A stretch of 64,000 nt of DNA from Mya arenaria (taxonomy: Eukaryota > Mollusca > Bivalvia > Myida > Myidae). Positions 13,373 through 24,039 of the stretch are shown in pieces. How positions within the stretch are numbered: the stretch's first letter is position 1; each line of letters starts with the position of its first letter. The notes under the pieces are model-generated. The model did no database searches, had not been told where the DNA came from, and saw nothing but the letters and a program-made list of their open reading frames with translations. The stretch lies in contig NC_069126.1 of the NCBI RefSeq assembly GCF_026914265.1, positions 33,739,346 to 33,803,345 on the forward strand. The letters run 5' to 3'. The translations under genes were made by a program, and so were the position numbers.

Positions 13373-14150
13373 CAAACGTGATAAACAGTGCTCTGCTGTA
13401 AATACTAATTGAATCACGTTACAGAAAAAAGTTATGTTGGACCGAAATATGTTAATAACCTCTGAAAATATATTTGTTTTAAACTTATTAAACCTATTAA
13501 AATTGAATTGTCTTATGTTTGAATTTAGAATATTTTGCTCAAACGGGTATCTGCGAGTTGCTGTTTGGTGGTTGTACATAAAAGTTATTAATACGACTAA
13601 ATTTCAACAGTAAAACAATATATGAGTGAGTGCCTTTAAAAAAGAAAAAAAACTGTCTTACAAAAAATTAGGGATAAAAGAATCGAGAGGTTAGTTGTGT
13701 TATGCGAACTCTGTCTTATGTTCCATTATGTTCAGTTCGTTGTATGGTTTGTGTTATTTTCCTTATTGCAACAGAACATGCAGAACGAATATTTGTAACA
13801 TAGAACAATGTTAGCACTGAATACATTTATAACAAAAAATAGCTTTTCAAACGTTTATCATACTTACGCATCACATTGCCGATACTATATCGTAAGACAT
13901 TTAGGCACCCAATTCTGAAGATCATTGTCAGAAAACGTTAACGAGCTGGCGTATTTTTGTCGACCATAGAAACATTAATAATAGACCATAGAAAAAAGAC
14001 CATAGAAAAAATAATTTTAATTAAAAGACCATTGAAACATTAATAATGCACATGAACAGACCGCCTCGCTGTGAATTTAAAGCCTTTAATAGAGAGATAT
14101 AGTTTTCATTACTCGTTATCTGAACTAAGGCCGGTTGTTGATGATTGGAA
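13373..14150. other. intergenic DNA
   Basis: No gene recognised. Around 13965-14040 a short motif ATAGACCATAGAAA recurs three to four times. Confidence 0.35.
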
Positions 14151-14155
14151 TCAGT

Positions 14156-14156
<1 letters not shown>

Positions 14157-14233
<77 letters not shown>

Positions 14234-14265
14234 CCACACATACACAACCACCACCACCACCAACT
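14157..14265. repeat. (CAT)n microsatellite running into CCA/CAC repeats
   Basis: About 25 uninterrupted CAT triplets are followed by CACCAC-type repeats. Imperfect CAT/CGT triplet runs continue to about 14540. The poly-His, poly-Ile and poly-Met frames across it are artefacts. Confidence 0.95.
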
Positions 14266-14870
14266 TAACCACCTTCATCATCATCCAAATCAATCATCAG
14301 CAACATCTACGCATCATCATCTCGTCATGGTCATTGTCGTCATCGTCACATCATAATTAGTATCATTGCCGTCGTCGCATCATCATTATTATTATCATCA
14401 TCATCTTAATCGTCGTCGCCGCATTATCACTATCGTCGTCATCGCATCACCATTATTATGATTATAGTGTCGTTGTCGCATTATTATTATTAAATCATCA
14501 TTGTCGTTGTCGTCGCATCTTCGTGACTATCATCATCAGCACCATGCTGCACGTTTGCATTTACTTTACAGAACATTCATAATACGCATACTATAATATT
14601 TTACTTATCAAAGTAAAATCACCAGCCTGAAAAAAAAACGTATTTTGTTGTTGTCCAATTTTCATTATAATTATACAAATTTTAAAGGGAACGTCGATCT
14701 GAACCCGCCACTGCCTCCATCACAAAAAATCACGGATGATGATGTACTTAAGATACAATTGTAACATAAATAGCAGATGGTTAATCAGAATAGAGACCAC
14801 GAGTTTGTATCATTTGTGTCAATCATTATAAAAAGGAGAGTTACATTAATTGATTCCCTTCAAGAGATTA

Positions 14871-14871
<1 letters not shown>

Positions 14872-14930
<59 letters not shown>
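14872..14930. repeat. (TTA)n microsatellite
   Basis: About 20 perfect ATT/TTA triplets. Confidence 0.95.
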
Positions 14931-14931
<1 letters not shown>

Positions 14932-14994
14932 AAAAGACAGGTGCTCATCAGGTTAATATGACGTAACGTCATTTCACTTCAGACTGGGTCACTC

Positions 14995-15146
14995 GCTTTA
15001 ACGCTGTGCTTTATCGTTATTTTTTACGTACGACCGGAGAGTTTACGAGACGTTTCTGAAACGCCTTTATGATTATCGTTAAGTTGGTCGTTATTATGAT
15101 CGTAAATTTACGATAATGGCAGATCGTAAAATCTATCTGAAACGCA
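14995..15146 (-). repeat. right terminal repeat-like block; family shared with 47.75-47.85 kb
   Basis: It ends CTGAAACGCACCC, with a second TTTCTGAAACGCC about 90 bp inside, mirroring 8222-8312. Read on the minus strand, the stretch AACTTAACGATAATCAT...AAGGCGTTTCAGAAACG closely matches plus-strand sequence at 47780-47830, so this is a dispersed repeat family. The flanking TTG triplets at 8219 and 15147 could be a target duplication, but that is weak. Confidence 0.55.
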
Positions 15147-15915
15147 CCCTTGGAGTCTTCATATTTATGTTATTTAAAAGGTATTTCTTATATAAGATTT
15201 TGGTAAAACTTTGTCATGTTTTCTTACATACAATGTATAGGTTATATTCTAGTATTAAAGGATATGAATTATTCACTTGTTCGAGTATACCGAATTTTTA
15301 TATATCTATGCCAAGTTATCGTAATTTAGTTATTCAGTTCAACCTATTTTCATGTTCTACTAACTGCATCATAATTTAACTACATTATTTTACTGGCGTG
15401 TCACTTAGGCCAATAAACAAATTTAATCAGACCAAATTATCTATTGGTAAGATACATCTCATCAATGCTAAAGCGGGTTTCACCCTTTTTGTAATGTATA
15501 CTATAGATAAAATTACTATTTTTATAATCAATTTTATCAGTGTTCTTTTACCAGAAACTGCCATTTTATTCGCTTACGTTTTCGTCTTAATTCAGTTTTA
15601 ATGCAAAATTAAAGAGACTGAAATATCATCTGATTTTGAGTCTTCATACCCATGTTTCTCTTCCCACCCCAAGCGCAAGTGGTCGTAAACAATTATATAA
15701 CTAAACAAGCAGACATATACTACTAAAGGGTGTAATTTGATAAAGTGGAAAATTTGTATAGCAACAAACATTGTCATTGAACACTTTGTCACATATACGA
15801 TCAAAAGGGCCAAAACCGGAGACTTTGATTGTCCAGTTGCAGAAAAAAAGAACCCGAGCAAGCCATTATTCAGTTGCATCTGAGCAAGGGTGAAAAAACG
15901 AACAAGTTTTTATAT
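15147..15915. other. intergenic DNA
   Basis: Small open frames only; none recognised. Confidence 0.35.
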
Positions 15916-15916
15916 C

Positions 15917-15953
<37 letters not shown>
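15916..15953. repeat. (CAGA)n microsatellite
   Basis: About nine perfect CAGA units. On the minus strand it forms the 3' tail of the adjoining non-LTR fragment. Confidence 0.9.
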
Positions 15954-16470
15954 TTTTATTTTGACTTGTACAATGTATATCGTCAACAATACATTATGTT
16001 TATAATGATCAATGCCAACGTGTATGCAAGCAACAAACATTGTAGTACAAACGAGTATAAAAAAAACACATTTAGTACGTTACAACAAATTGGTTAACTG
16101 TTCTAATTGTTTTAATCTATCTAAGTCAGAGGATGACCAATTTCACCATATTAAGTTCTAACATGTATTATAGAAGATCTTACTGTAAGAGAGTCTTTAA
16201 CAAACATACTTAGTTAATCATCTCAGGTCGTTTATATGATTGCAGTAATTGTAAAATATTAATTAATGACGGTCTTATACAATAGCATTTTTTTTAATAT
16301 ATTGCCTTCTAATATCATTAAAAGACGGACATACACAGACAAAATGAAATTCATCTTCAATATCATTGGAATTACAACATAGAAAATATCTTTGATGTCG
16401 TATCTAGAATCTAGAATGATGAATCTAGCGTATCTACCGGTTTGAATACATAGTGGGTGCACAGACAGTC
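15921..16470 (-). mobile_element. 3' end of a non-LTR retrotransposon (LINE), 5'-truncated
   Basis: On the minus strand, broken frames resemble the C-terminal tail of LINE reverse transcriptases (CR1/Nimb/Jockey-like). A stretch of the type IxDEFHF...FND-R--YIKK is followed by a leucine-rich LLQS-like segment. The match needs frame changes, so it is decayed. The element would end at the (TGTC)n tail, a common LINE 3' terminus, and lacks all upstream endonuclease and reverse-transcriptase sequence, consistent with 5' truncation. Clade assignment is uncertain. Confidence 0.5.
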
Positions 16471-17447
16471 GTAGTCTTTAAAAGAAAATCGTATTTTTTG
16501 GGGGACAAATATCCAGAAAACTTTTTTTATTCAAGACTTTTATCGGAGGCAGTATCGTCCGGGCAAGGTGATTTTTGATGTATTATTAAAACAGAATAAT
16601 CATAACATAAAAAATAACCATCCCTTGCTGAAATATATTGGAACTTCTATATTTAATATCATTTCATCAATATCAATATCAAGTATAAAACTCAAGACGT
16701 TAGTATATGTAAGCCCTGCTTGTTTCGTGCAAACTGTGTAATTCCAATATTTTGCATAGTGTATGATCTTATTTAAATATTCAAAATATTTTCTATTTTA
16801 AAGGCCGGGATAATAGTATAAAAGGCAGACAGTCAGAACAATGGCCACTTCACTTAACCTCACAGAGCTGTCTGCTAGTACAGACTGCCAGTACATTTTT
16901 TTCAAATATTCAAATAATTAACAAACAAATATTGCTAAAATTTGCCAGATGGTTAATTGAATGTATTATATACATATCGTGTGAATTTCAAGGCTCACAA
17001 ACAGTTAATAATACTACTTTCAAATATTTGTTTTCTTAACTGTCAAACAAATTTAAATTTCCCAGCAATGTTGATTGAGAGATCTTGAAAGTTCATGACC
17101 CTCTACTGCCAACTGAATTTCAATACCAATTCCTGTTTACTACAGGTTTACCATCATAGTATGAGGTTGTAACTGCCATATGATGGGAAACAGCCATTAT
17201 CTGAGGGTGATATATATTATCAAATGTCTTATTATAACACAATTCATTGAAGTATTGGTCAATGATATATGGTATGGTATATGAGACTTTATTAATCTCA
17301 TCTCAAATGAGAAACTAATGGACAAATTCGTCTGTACCACTCTATCAGAATCATATAATACCACAAGCCATGTAAATGTTTACAATCAAAATTGCTGACC
17401 AGAACAAACCTCATAAACCTGATTAACCACGCATCCTCTGCCAAATA
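16471..17447. other. intergenic DNA
   Basis: Nothing recognised on either strand. Confidence 0.35.
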
Positions 17448-17825
17448 GGCTTAATTGCTGTCCGGTAGGATATTTGGGGTCAGGCAACCGAGCTTTTAAG
17501 GATATGCAGTATTTCATATTAAGAGAACAAGCCAAAACACAGGAGCTTGGAACATGGTAGAGAATCGCATCTTAGGGATTCCTTTAGTTCAAAAAGCATA
17601 GACCATGAATTAATACAAGCATTGACCGGACGGGGTGGCTTAATTGCTGTCCGGTAGGATATTTGGGGTCAGGCAACCGGGCTTTTAAGGATATGCAGTA
17701 TTTTATATAAAGAAAACAAGCCAAACCACAGGAGCTTGGAACATGGTAGAGAATCGCATATTAGGGATTCCTTTAGTTCAAAAAGCATAGACCATGAATT
17801 AATACAAGCATTGACCGGACGGGGT
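17448..17825 (+). repeat. 189-bp tandem duplication
   Basis: The segment starting GGCTTAATTGCTGTCCGG occurs twice in direct tandem (17448-17636 and 17637-17825) with only a few substitutions. This suggests a fairly recent duplication. It is not coding. Confidence 0.93.
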
Positions 17826-18195
17826 CAATCATAACCCGTGAAACATACTGTTGACAAACTTTACAAAATGTTGATAATGTTTCATAACACAAACTCTCGT
17901 CGGAAACCCACGAAGAATTGAGTATAACGGAATGGGTCAGTTGAGTGTATCCGACGACGAAACCATACATACCCTTTAGATGTTTGATCGAGCGATTGCA
18001 CTGAAAGTTTTTCATTGTTTATCATGATTAAAGTTAACGTCTTTGGGAGGTATTTATAATGCATTCCTCACCTTAGTACCATGGTCTGAAAATATAATGA
18101 GGTTGTGTGATTTGTCTCGAGTTTATATACATCGAATACAATTAAAAACCCCCATATATTTCAGCATTTGTTTCGTGTTTAACCATCACTAAGAC
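17826..18195. other. intergenic DNA upstream of the mobile cassette
   Basis: No gene, and no terminal inverted repeat for the downstream cassette was found. Confidence 0.35.
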
Positions 18196-18256
18196 ACCAG
18201 GCGAGACAACAAAAAAGCCAGGCGAGACTACATAAAGCCAGGCGAGACAACAAATA
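18196..18256 (+). repeat. three copies of a GCCAGGCGAGAC motif
   Basis: GCCAGGCGAGAC followed by an A-rich spacer occurs three times at about 22-bp spacing, roughly 120 bp before the first gene of the cassette. It could be a subterminal or regulatory repeat of that element. No inverted copy was seen downstream of the integrase. Confidence 0.7.
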
Positions 18257-18371
18257 AAAGCATGTCTATTTACCTTATTTTATTTCTAATATTCCTCTTA
18301 TCGTTTCGACTCACAGAATAGAAATGAAATTTTATGTGATTTCAAACATCTTTATACTCATTTCGTTCTAA

Positions 18372-19502
18372 ATGAATGCATTTGATTGGCTAAAAGGTAA
18401 AGATATGGATATAAATAGGGGTCGGGTAACACCACATCATTCTGAAGTAAGCCACCAGAGAGCTAACATGGAAAACATTACTTGCCCAGTGTGTAACAAG
18501 TCATTTTGCAGTAGATATAATATGTTGAGACACCGGAAACAGTTCCATTATGAAAATAAAGAGATTTATTTCCACCCAGGAGCGCATGAAGAATCGGCTG
18601 TAGGAGCGCCAGGATGGCATGGAGGCGCGCATTTCGGAGCGCATGTAGGAGCACCAGGAGCGCATGGAGGCGCGCATGGAGGCGCGCATTTCGGAGCGCA
18701 TGTAGGAGCGCAAGGAGCGCATGGAGGCGCGCATGTAGGAGCGCATGTAGGGTCACCAGGAGCGCATAGTGGAGCGCAAGCACCACCACCGGAAGCGCAC
18801 TTAGGAAAACATTTGGGAGCGTTTTTATCTTCACTTCCACCACCAGAGGGAAACAAAAATGTTCTGTTTCAACATCCATTCACAATGATGATATCCGGGC
18901 CAACGGCATGTGGAAAAACGACAATGGTCAAAGAATTGTTGCAGAATCATAGTACAAATATACAGCCAAATGTTCAACGCATAGTCTGGCTTTACAAAAT
19001 ATGGCAACCGCTGTACTCGATTATCAAGGAGACCGTGTTACCGAGAGTGGAGTTTGTGCAAGGAATTCCCACCGATCTGGAAGACGATGATTTCAGAATC
19101 AGCAACTTGTTGATATTGGATGATTTATTCTCCGAAGCTGGCAGGGACAAACGGGTCACAGATTTGTTCACAGAGGGTTCTCACCACAGGTCCCTGTCCG
19201 TGATCTCAATCAACCAGAATTTATTTGGAAACAAAGACCAGACTCAGCGCCGAAATTGTCATTATTTAGTCCTATTTAATAACCCCGTCGATAAACAATC
19301 AGTGATGACATTGGCCAGACAAATGTATCCCGGGCAATCTGACATATTCATGAAACAGTTTTCAAAGGCTACAAAGTATCCTTACGGACATTTATTGGTG
19401 GATTTAAAGCCGTTTACACAAGAAAATGCAAGATTGAAATGCGTTTTGTTCTACAAAAGGAAATGCAATCAGTCACGTGACCGGTGGAAAAACTATAAAT
19501 GA
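18372..19502 (+). CDS. C2H2 zinc finger + A32/FtsK-like packaging ATPase
   Basis: A 376-residue protein. Residues 38-59 form a C2H2 finger (CPVC, then H54 and H59). Residues 69-150 are a low-complexity Gly-Ala-His segment of repeated GAHGGAHFGAHVGA type. The ATPase follows: Walker A GPTACGKTT at 176-184, Walker B LLILDD at 246-251, an HHR at 271-273 and a sensor-like INQNLF at 280-285. This arrangement matches the genome-packaging ATPase of Polintons and adintoviruses, related to poxvirus A32. Those enzymes drive DNA into capsids. No capsid gene is nearby, so the present role is unknown. The frame is uninterrupted and ends 74 bp before the next gene's likely ATG. Start choice: the first ATG; a later one at residue 33 is also before the finger. 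The host-domesticated alternative cannot be excluded. Confidence 0.85.
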   Translation: MNAFDWLKGKDMDINRGRVTPHHSEVSHQRANMENITCPVCNKSFCSRYNMLRHRKQFHYENKEIYFHPGAHEESAVGAPGWHGGAHFGAHVGAPGAHGGAHGGAHFGAHVGAQGAHGGAHVGAHVGSPGAHSGAQAPPPEAHLGKHLGAFLSSLPPPEGNKNVLFQHPFTMMISGPTACGKTTMVKELLQNHSTNIQPNVQRIVWLYKIWQPLYSIIKETVLPRVEFVQGIPTDLEDDDFRISNLLILDDLFSEAGRDKRVTDLFTEGSHHRSLSVISINQNLFGNKDQTQRRNCHYLVLFNNPVDKQSVMTLARQMYPGQSDIFMKQFSKATKYPYGHLLVDLKPFTQENARLKCVLFYKRKCNQSRDRWKNYK

Positions 19503-19575
19503 AGCAAATTTGCAAGAAACGGGTCATTCATCAACGAGTACTCAAACGGATAACATCGCAGAAGAGCCAGAAAAT

Positions 19576-20139
19576 ATGGATAAAGGACAAGCTTGCGACG
19601 ATTGTGGGCAGTTATTTGATACCACACATGACGTGCAGAGACACGTTAAAAATGGTTGGTGCCCCGAACACAGGGAGTCTAAGAAACGCCCCCACGAAGA
19701 GATAAGCGATAGCGAGCAAGAGGAGCCTGTAGAGGATAATGAGGGATATGTAAAGTTGTGGAAAGTAGCCCGGACACATAATGAGAGAAAATATGATCAA
19801 ATTTACAACAAATTAATCGACATTGGCGAGGAAAGTGTCGAAGCGAAAGAATCAGCAGATGACCGCATACAACCCTATACTGAGAAAGGGTTTTTGGGCT
19901 TATACACATCTCTGATAGATCGCTACATTTTGCCACTAAGAAACAGTAGATTGCACACGCAAATTATGTCTCAAGTAGATAAACTGATTTCTAAAGGACA
20001 TAGCACCACTTCAGCCGCGACAAAAGTTATTAGAAAACACAGGAAATATTTTGAGGATTTATTTGATTTGGAATCGTCCGAAGATGAAGAAGAAGAAAGT
20101 GGGGAGGAGTCTGACGCCAGTGGAGAAGAAAATGTATAA
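19576..20139 (+). CDS. zinc-finger protein with acidic C-terminus, element-associated
   Basis: The frame is open from 19477, but that codon is GTG; the first in-frame ATG is 19576, giving about 187 residues. Near the N-terminus is a C2HC-type finger (CDDCGQLF ... HVKNGWC). A predicted nuclear-type basic stretch (KKRPHEE) follows, then a helical middle region, then a Glu/Asp/Ser-rich tail (SSEDEEEESGEESDASGEE). I do not recognise a named family. Its constant place between the ATPase and the integrase suggests an element-encoded DNA-binding or accessory protein. The frame is intact, and the upstream gene ends only 74 bp before this ATG, so both could come from one transcript. The function is unknown. 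Confidence 0.65.
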   Translation: MDKGQACDDCGQLFDTTHDVQRHVKNGWCPEHRESKKRPHEEISDSEQEEPVEDNEGYVKLWKVARTHNERKYDQIYNKLIDIGEESVEAKESADDRIQPYTEKGFLGLYTSLIDRYILPLRNSRLHTQIMSQVDKLISKGHSTTSAATKVIRKHRKYFEDLFDLESSEDEEEESGEESDASGEENV

Positions 20140-20194
20140 ATAGATACGTTTATTTGTGAATGTTTATTTGTGTTGTGGACTCTGAACTGTAAGC

Positions 20195-21436
20195 ATGGAT
20201 GATTGGAAGGACTATTTAAAAACATATATTATAACCCTGAACACGCAGCAGCATTTGCCGGACCGCAAAAACTTTACAAGGTGGTGAAAAATGAAGGAAA
20301 GTTTAACATTGGTATGCACCGAATACGACGGTTCTTGCATGATCAAGAATCATACAGTCTTCATAAACCTGCTAGAAGACGCTTTCAAAGAAACCATGTC
20401 GTGAGCGCCGGTAAAGACGATCTATGGATGGCTGATTTAATCGATATGGTCAAGTTTCTGATTGGAACCAGGGTTTCAAATACATCCTGTTGGTGATTGA
20501 CACATTCTCAAAGTACGTTTGGTTACAACCGCTGAAATACAAGACCGGCGATGAAGTTGCTCGTGCGTTTGAGAAAATATTTACAACTTCTAATCGTTCC
20601 CCGACCAAGCTGATTACTGATAAAGGTATATTATGCATATTTAATATTTGAATTGGAATTTGTCTTTTAACGCGCTAGATCTTAATTTACTGTTTGAAAT
20701 TGTTCGGTACGTTTATGCATATTGTAATTTTACAAATATAATAATATCAGACTATATATTTTCAGGGCAAGAATTTAGAGCTAAGAAAGTCCAAAATCTC
20801 ATGAAGAAAGAAGAAATCCACTACTTCCCAACTCAAAACGAAACAAAAGCCTCGACGTCGGAACGAGCTATTCTAACCATCAAAACTCGTCTCATGCGCT
20901 ATTTTTCGTACAAAGAAACGGCAACATTCCTACCAGTGATACAAGACATCGCTGACAGTTATAATAAGACCCATCATAGAACAATTGGGATGCGACCAGT
21001 GGACGTAAAAGCCTCAAATCAGGAAGAAGTACGTCTGGCCACATATTTTACACGGAATCCAAAGTCTAAAAAACAAGGACCCAAACTAAAACAGTTTAAA
21101 CTTAAAGTGGGCGATTTTGTCCGCATCAGTCACCTGCGAAATGTGTTTACACGTGCGTATGATGAGACATACACTGGTGAAGTTTTTAAAGTGCACAAAC
21201 ATTATTACAGAGGAGCATTACCTGTTTACAGACTACGGGATTTACAAGATGAAGATATTACCGGAACATTTTATCAAAGTGAACTTCAGAAGACATCGTA
21301 TAATGAAAACAGTGCATTCAAAATTGAGAAAATATTGAAAACGAAAGGCAAGGGACTAAATCAACAGTATTTTGTAAAGTGGAAATACTACCCTCGTAAA
21401 TTTAACAGCTGGGTCAAAGCGAGTGATTTTGACTAA
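20195..21436 (+). pseudogene. retroviral-type (rve) integrase with chromodomain; intron and two frameshifts
   Basis: The ATG at 20195 opens a frame that matches the family only after a shift at the A5 run near 20218. A second one-base loss occurs near the TTT at 20467. The rve catalytic core is visible: first Asp in LWMADLIDM, second in KLITDKG and Glu in ASTSERAI, so the DDE triad is retained. A 140-bp GT-AG intron (20626-20765) splits the second-Asp region, with phase kept (phase 1). The C-terminus is a chromodomain with FVKWKYYPRKFNSWV, as in Polinton and Gypsy integrases. Both breaks are single-base homopolymer changes, so assembly error is possible; otherwise it is a recent pseudogene. 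Confidence 0.8.
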
Positions 21437-21481
21437 TGATAAATGACCAACTATGTTGTCTATACTTGTACATATATGTTT

Positions 21482-21487
21482 AATAAA
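21482..21487 (+). promoter_or_regulatory. polyadenylation signal AATAAA after the integrase
   Basis: AATAAA lies 45 bp after the integrase stop; another lies at about 21538. Either could end the cassette transcript. Confidence 0.45.
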
Positions 21488-21545
21488 TTGCATTATAATT
21501 ATGATGTATCATGTATTATTTACTGTAAATATGATGTAAATAAAA

Positions 21546-23285
21546 TGTTTAGACACTTCAATATCTTTGTTGTACGTTTAAAGTTAACCCAATGCACTGC
21601 ATTGGTTTAAATCACACATTGAATATACAAGTACAAAAGTTGCTGCAAGATGCAGCAATTGGATGTTAGCGCGGGCCAACTATTGGTTATGCAATTCTAT
21701 ATGTAGGGTCAGAACGAAGGAAATAAAGTAAGGACTAGCATTGATTGTAGATGTCAGTGAAATAAAGTTGATTAAAAGATGACAGAATTGGGCTGTTGTT
21801 TCTGAAATGAGAAAAAAAAACGTAACACAATAACAATTGTACAACTGATGGTATATCTATGACAGAAACCATAATTGTATCAAATAACTTTATTCATGAA
21901 CTGTATCAATATACACACATTTATAAAAATACAACATGGCCACAGTGGTGGTTTTCTTTTGGAGTGGCTGATATGATAGCTGAAATGTTAAATATGCCAA
22001 CATGATTTGCTAAGTTCTGGGCAAAGTTCGAAACGTTGAGAATTTGAAGTACTTTGGTGAAATGTTGACTTTAAACAGGAGAACCACCAAATGTTTATCC
22101 AAAAAACTAATTAAGGACATGTGCTTAAAACAATGTTTACTTTTGTCTAATAATCCGCGAAACAAGTTGACCGTTATAATTAAGTGTAACAAAGCTATTG
22201 TTTCTAACTGAAAAACACATAAAACTGTTTGCTTATGTAACAGATTTTAACACAATTAAAAAATACATTTAACATAAACTAAAAGAAGTTGGTTATACAT
22301 GAGCTGAAAGAAAGAAGTCTGATCATCATTATTAATGTAATTTTTCATGTTCTGTGGCGTAGATGATTTATAGGCATGCAGAATGTTTTAAACAAAGGAA
22401 ACAAGTTTAGCATATACTGACACTTAAAATATGACATTGAAATATAAGAATAAATACTGCATTGAATATTACTGAAATGTGAACATATGTACAAACAAGA
22501 AATAACATGAGCAATATGACATTTTATATACATTTTGTATACAACAAAGAGTAATAAGCATGATAACAAAATATACAGAGTTAGTATGTATGCTGGGAAT
22601 GGTAGAGTTGTACTGAAATGTAATAAACAATAGAAAGAATATTTGTTATAATTTGGTGTAAGTGCGACATATACATTATGACCAATACTTGGAATAAGAA
22701 TGCACACAGACAAATTAATACAATACTAAAATACATGCTGCCACTATTTCATAAGCAATGAAATAGAACAGGTATGAAAGAACAGAATATAAATGAAAAT
22801 GCATGAAAACCTAGTAATATGTACCTAGCATGCAAATGCACAGTATTTGAATGAAACTATTTATAGGGTGATAAATATCTTTTACATTGGGGGGGGGGGC
22901 TTAAAAAGACTCAGTTTCAGTTGTTATGTTGGAATGAATTGGGTTGAAAATAGGTATATTTGTTAAATGATTTACTAACTTAAAAGTTGAAAGTTGTCAA
23001 ACCCAAAACTATAAATGATATGCCTGGAGTTTTATATTATCAGTATAAGCATTGCTGTTATGGTTGATAGCCAAAAGGCCATTATTTTTTAAAGTTTGAA
23101 AAGTCATAAATCACGAAAATGAAAAACATCAACACACAATAGAATGGTTAAGGGTCATGTAAAAAAAACCAGGGTAAGTTGAGAAGTTGAAACAGGAATA
23201 CTTTTTTAAGCATTATGAATTCTAATGTTTGTAAATGGAGAGTCAGTGCCTATAAAAGAGACATTGAATGATATATTCATCAGAG
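21546..23285. other. AT-rich intergenic DNA
   Basis: No gene recognised. A G10 run lies near 22888. Confidence 0.35.
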
Positions 23286-23609
23286 TTAAAGCTGCACTCT
23301 CACACATTGAACGTTTTGACAACTTTTTCATTTTTTGACTTAGAACGAGCCATATTTTGCGAAAATCCATTGAAACCAGTTATATAAGACTGCTGACAAA
23401 AAAGATTGCAGATTTTTATACTTAAGTTAAAAAATTGATGTTTTATGCAATTTTCTTAAACTGTTAGTTTTCATATGAAAATCTGTGATTTGATCTTTTG
23501 TCAGTAATCTTAAATCATTTGTGGGGATATTTACACAAAATTTGCTCTTTCCAAGACAAACAATAAAAAATGTTGTACAAATGGTAAATCTGTGAGAGTG
23601 CAGCTTTAA
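23286..23609. mobile_element. TTAA-bounded foldback MITE, copy 1
   Basis: Begins TTAAAGCTGCACTCTCACA and ends with its inverted counterpart TGTGAGAGTGCAGCTTTAA, with the two halves further complementary inside. TTAA at both ends is the piggyBac-type target site. A second copy lies at 38045-38413. Non-coding; any movement would need a transposase supplied elsewhere. Confidence 0.88.
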
Positions 23610-24039
23610 GCATAACAGGAAGTAAAGAAGGGTGACATGGCAAAATGACATAGTGATATAAATACAAGTAATTCTTGTAAATTAACATTTTGTAACTGTT
23701 TAAGTGAGATGTTGAAAAAAAAAGAACATTGTTAAATATATGTACATATAAGACATTAATTTAAACATTAATGAGAATTAAACTTAGCAAAAGCATAGTG
23801 ATATCTACAGAGCATTATGTCAACATCAGTGTTCAGATAGAAAAAAACCTTGAATGAGAAGTCTTATAATACTGTCAAATGTCTCTGATTTTAGGAACAT
23901 GTTTTGATAATTATTGAAATTGCAGAACATTTAATAAAACAATAGGAAGATAAGTAATCATTATGATGAGGTTATTAAATAATGTTTAGTTCTGTAAAGT
24001 CATATATGGTGACTGTAAGATATTGGCTCAACTGTAACC
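23610..24039. other. intergenic DNA
   Basis: Nothing recognised. Confidence 0.35.

Larger units (their letters stand above)
18196..21545 (+). mobile_element. reduced Polinton/adintovirus-like cassette: ATPase, zinc-finger protein, integrase
   Basis: Three closely packed plus-strand genes with no host-like spacing: a zinc-finger plus packaging-type ATPase, a small zinc-finger acidic protein and a chromodomain integrase. ATPase plus integrase is the conserved pair of Polinton/Maverick elements. No protein-primed DNA polymerase, protease or capsid frame is present within 3 kb on either side. I found no terminal inverted repeats, so the borders are approximate. The element is partly decayed because the integrase has frameshifts. 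It could be a truncated Polinton, or a stable compact family. Confidence 0.7.

Noticed and set aside
14021..14360. Poly-Met, poly-His and poly-Ile open frames
   Set aside because: All arise from the (CAT)n microsatellite read in different frames.
18478..18879. Minus-strand frames rich in Leu/His/Ala or Cys/Ala/Pro opposite the ATPase gene
   Set aside because: They are mirror frames of the Gly-Ala-His repeat; the plus strand has the Walker motifs.
19477..19575. N-terminal extension of the acidic zinc-finger protein overlapping the ATPase gene
   Set aside because: The frame opens at GTG, not ATG; the first ATG is 19576. A spliced extension is possible but unsupported.
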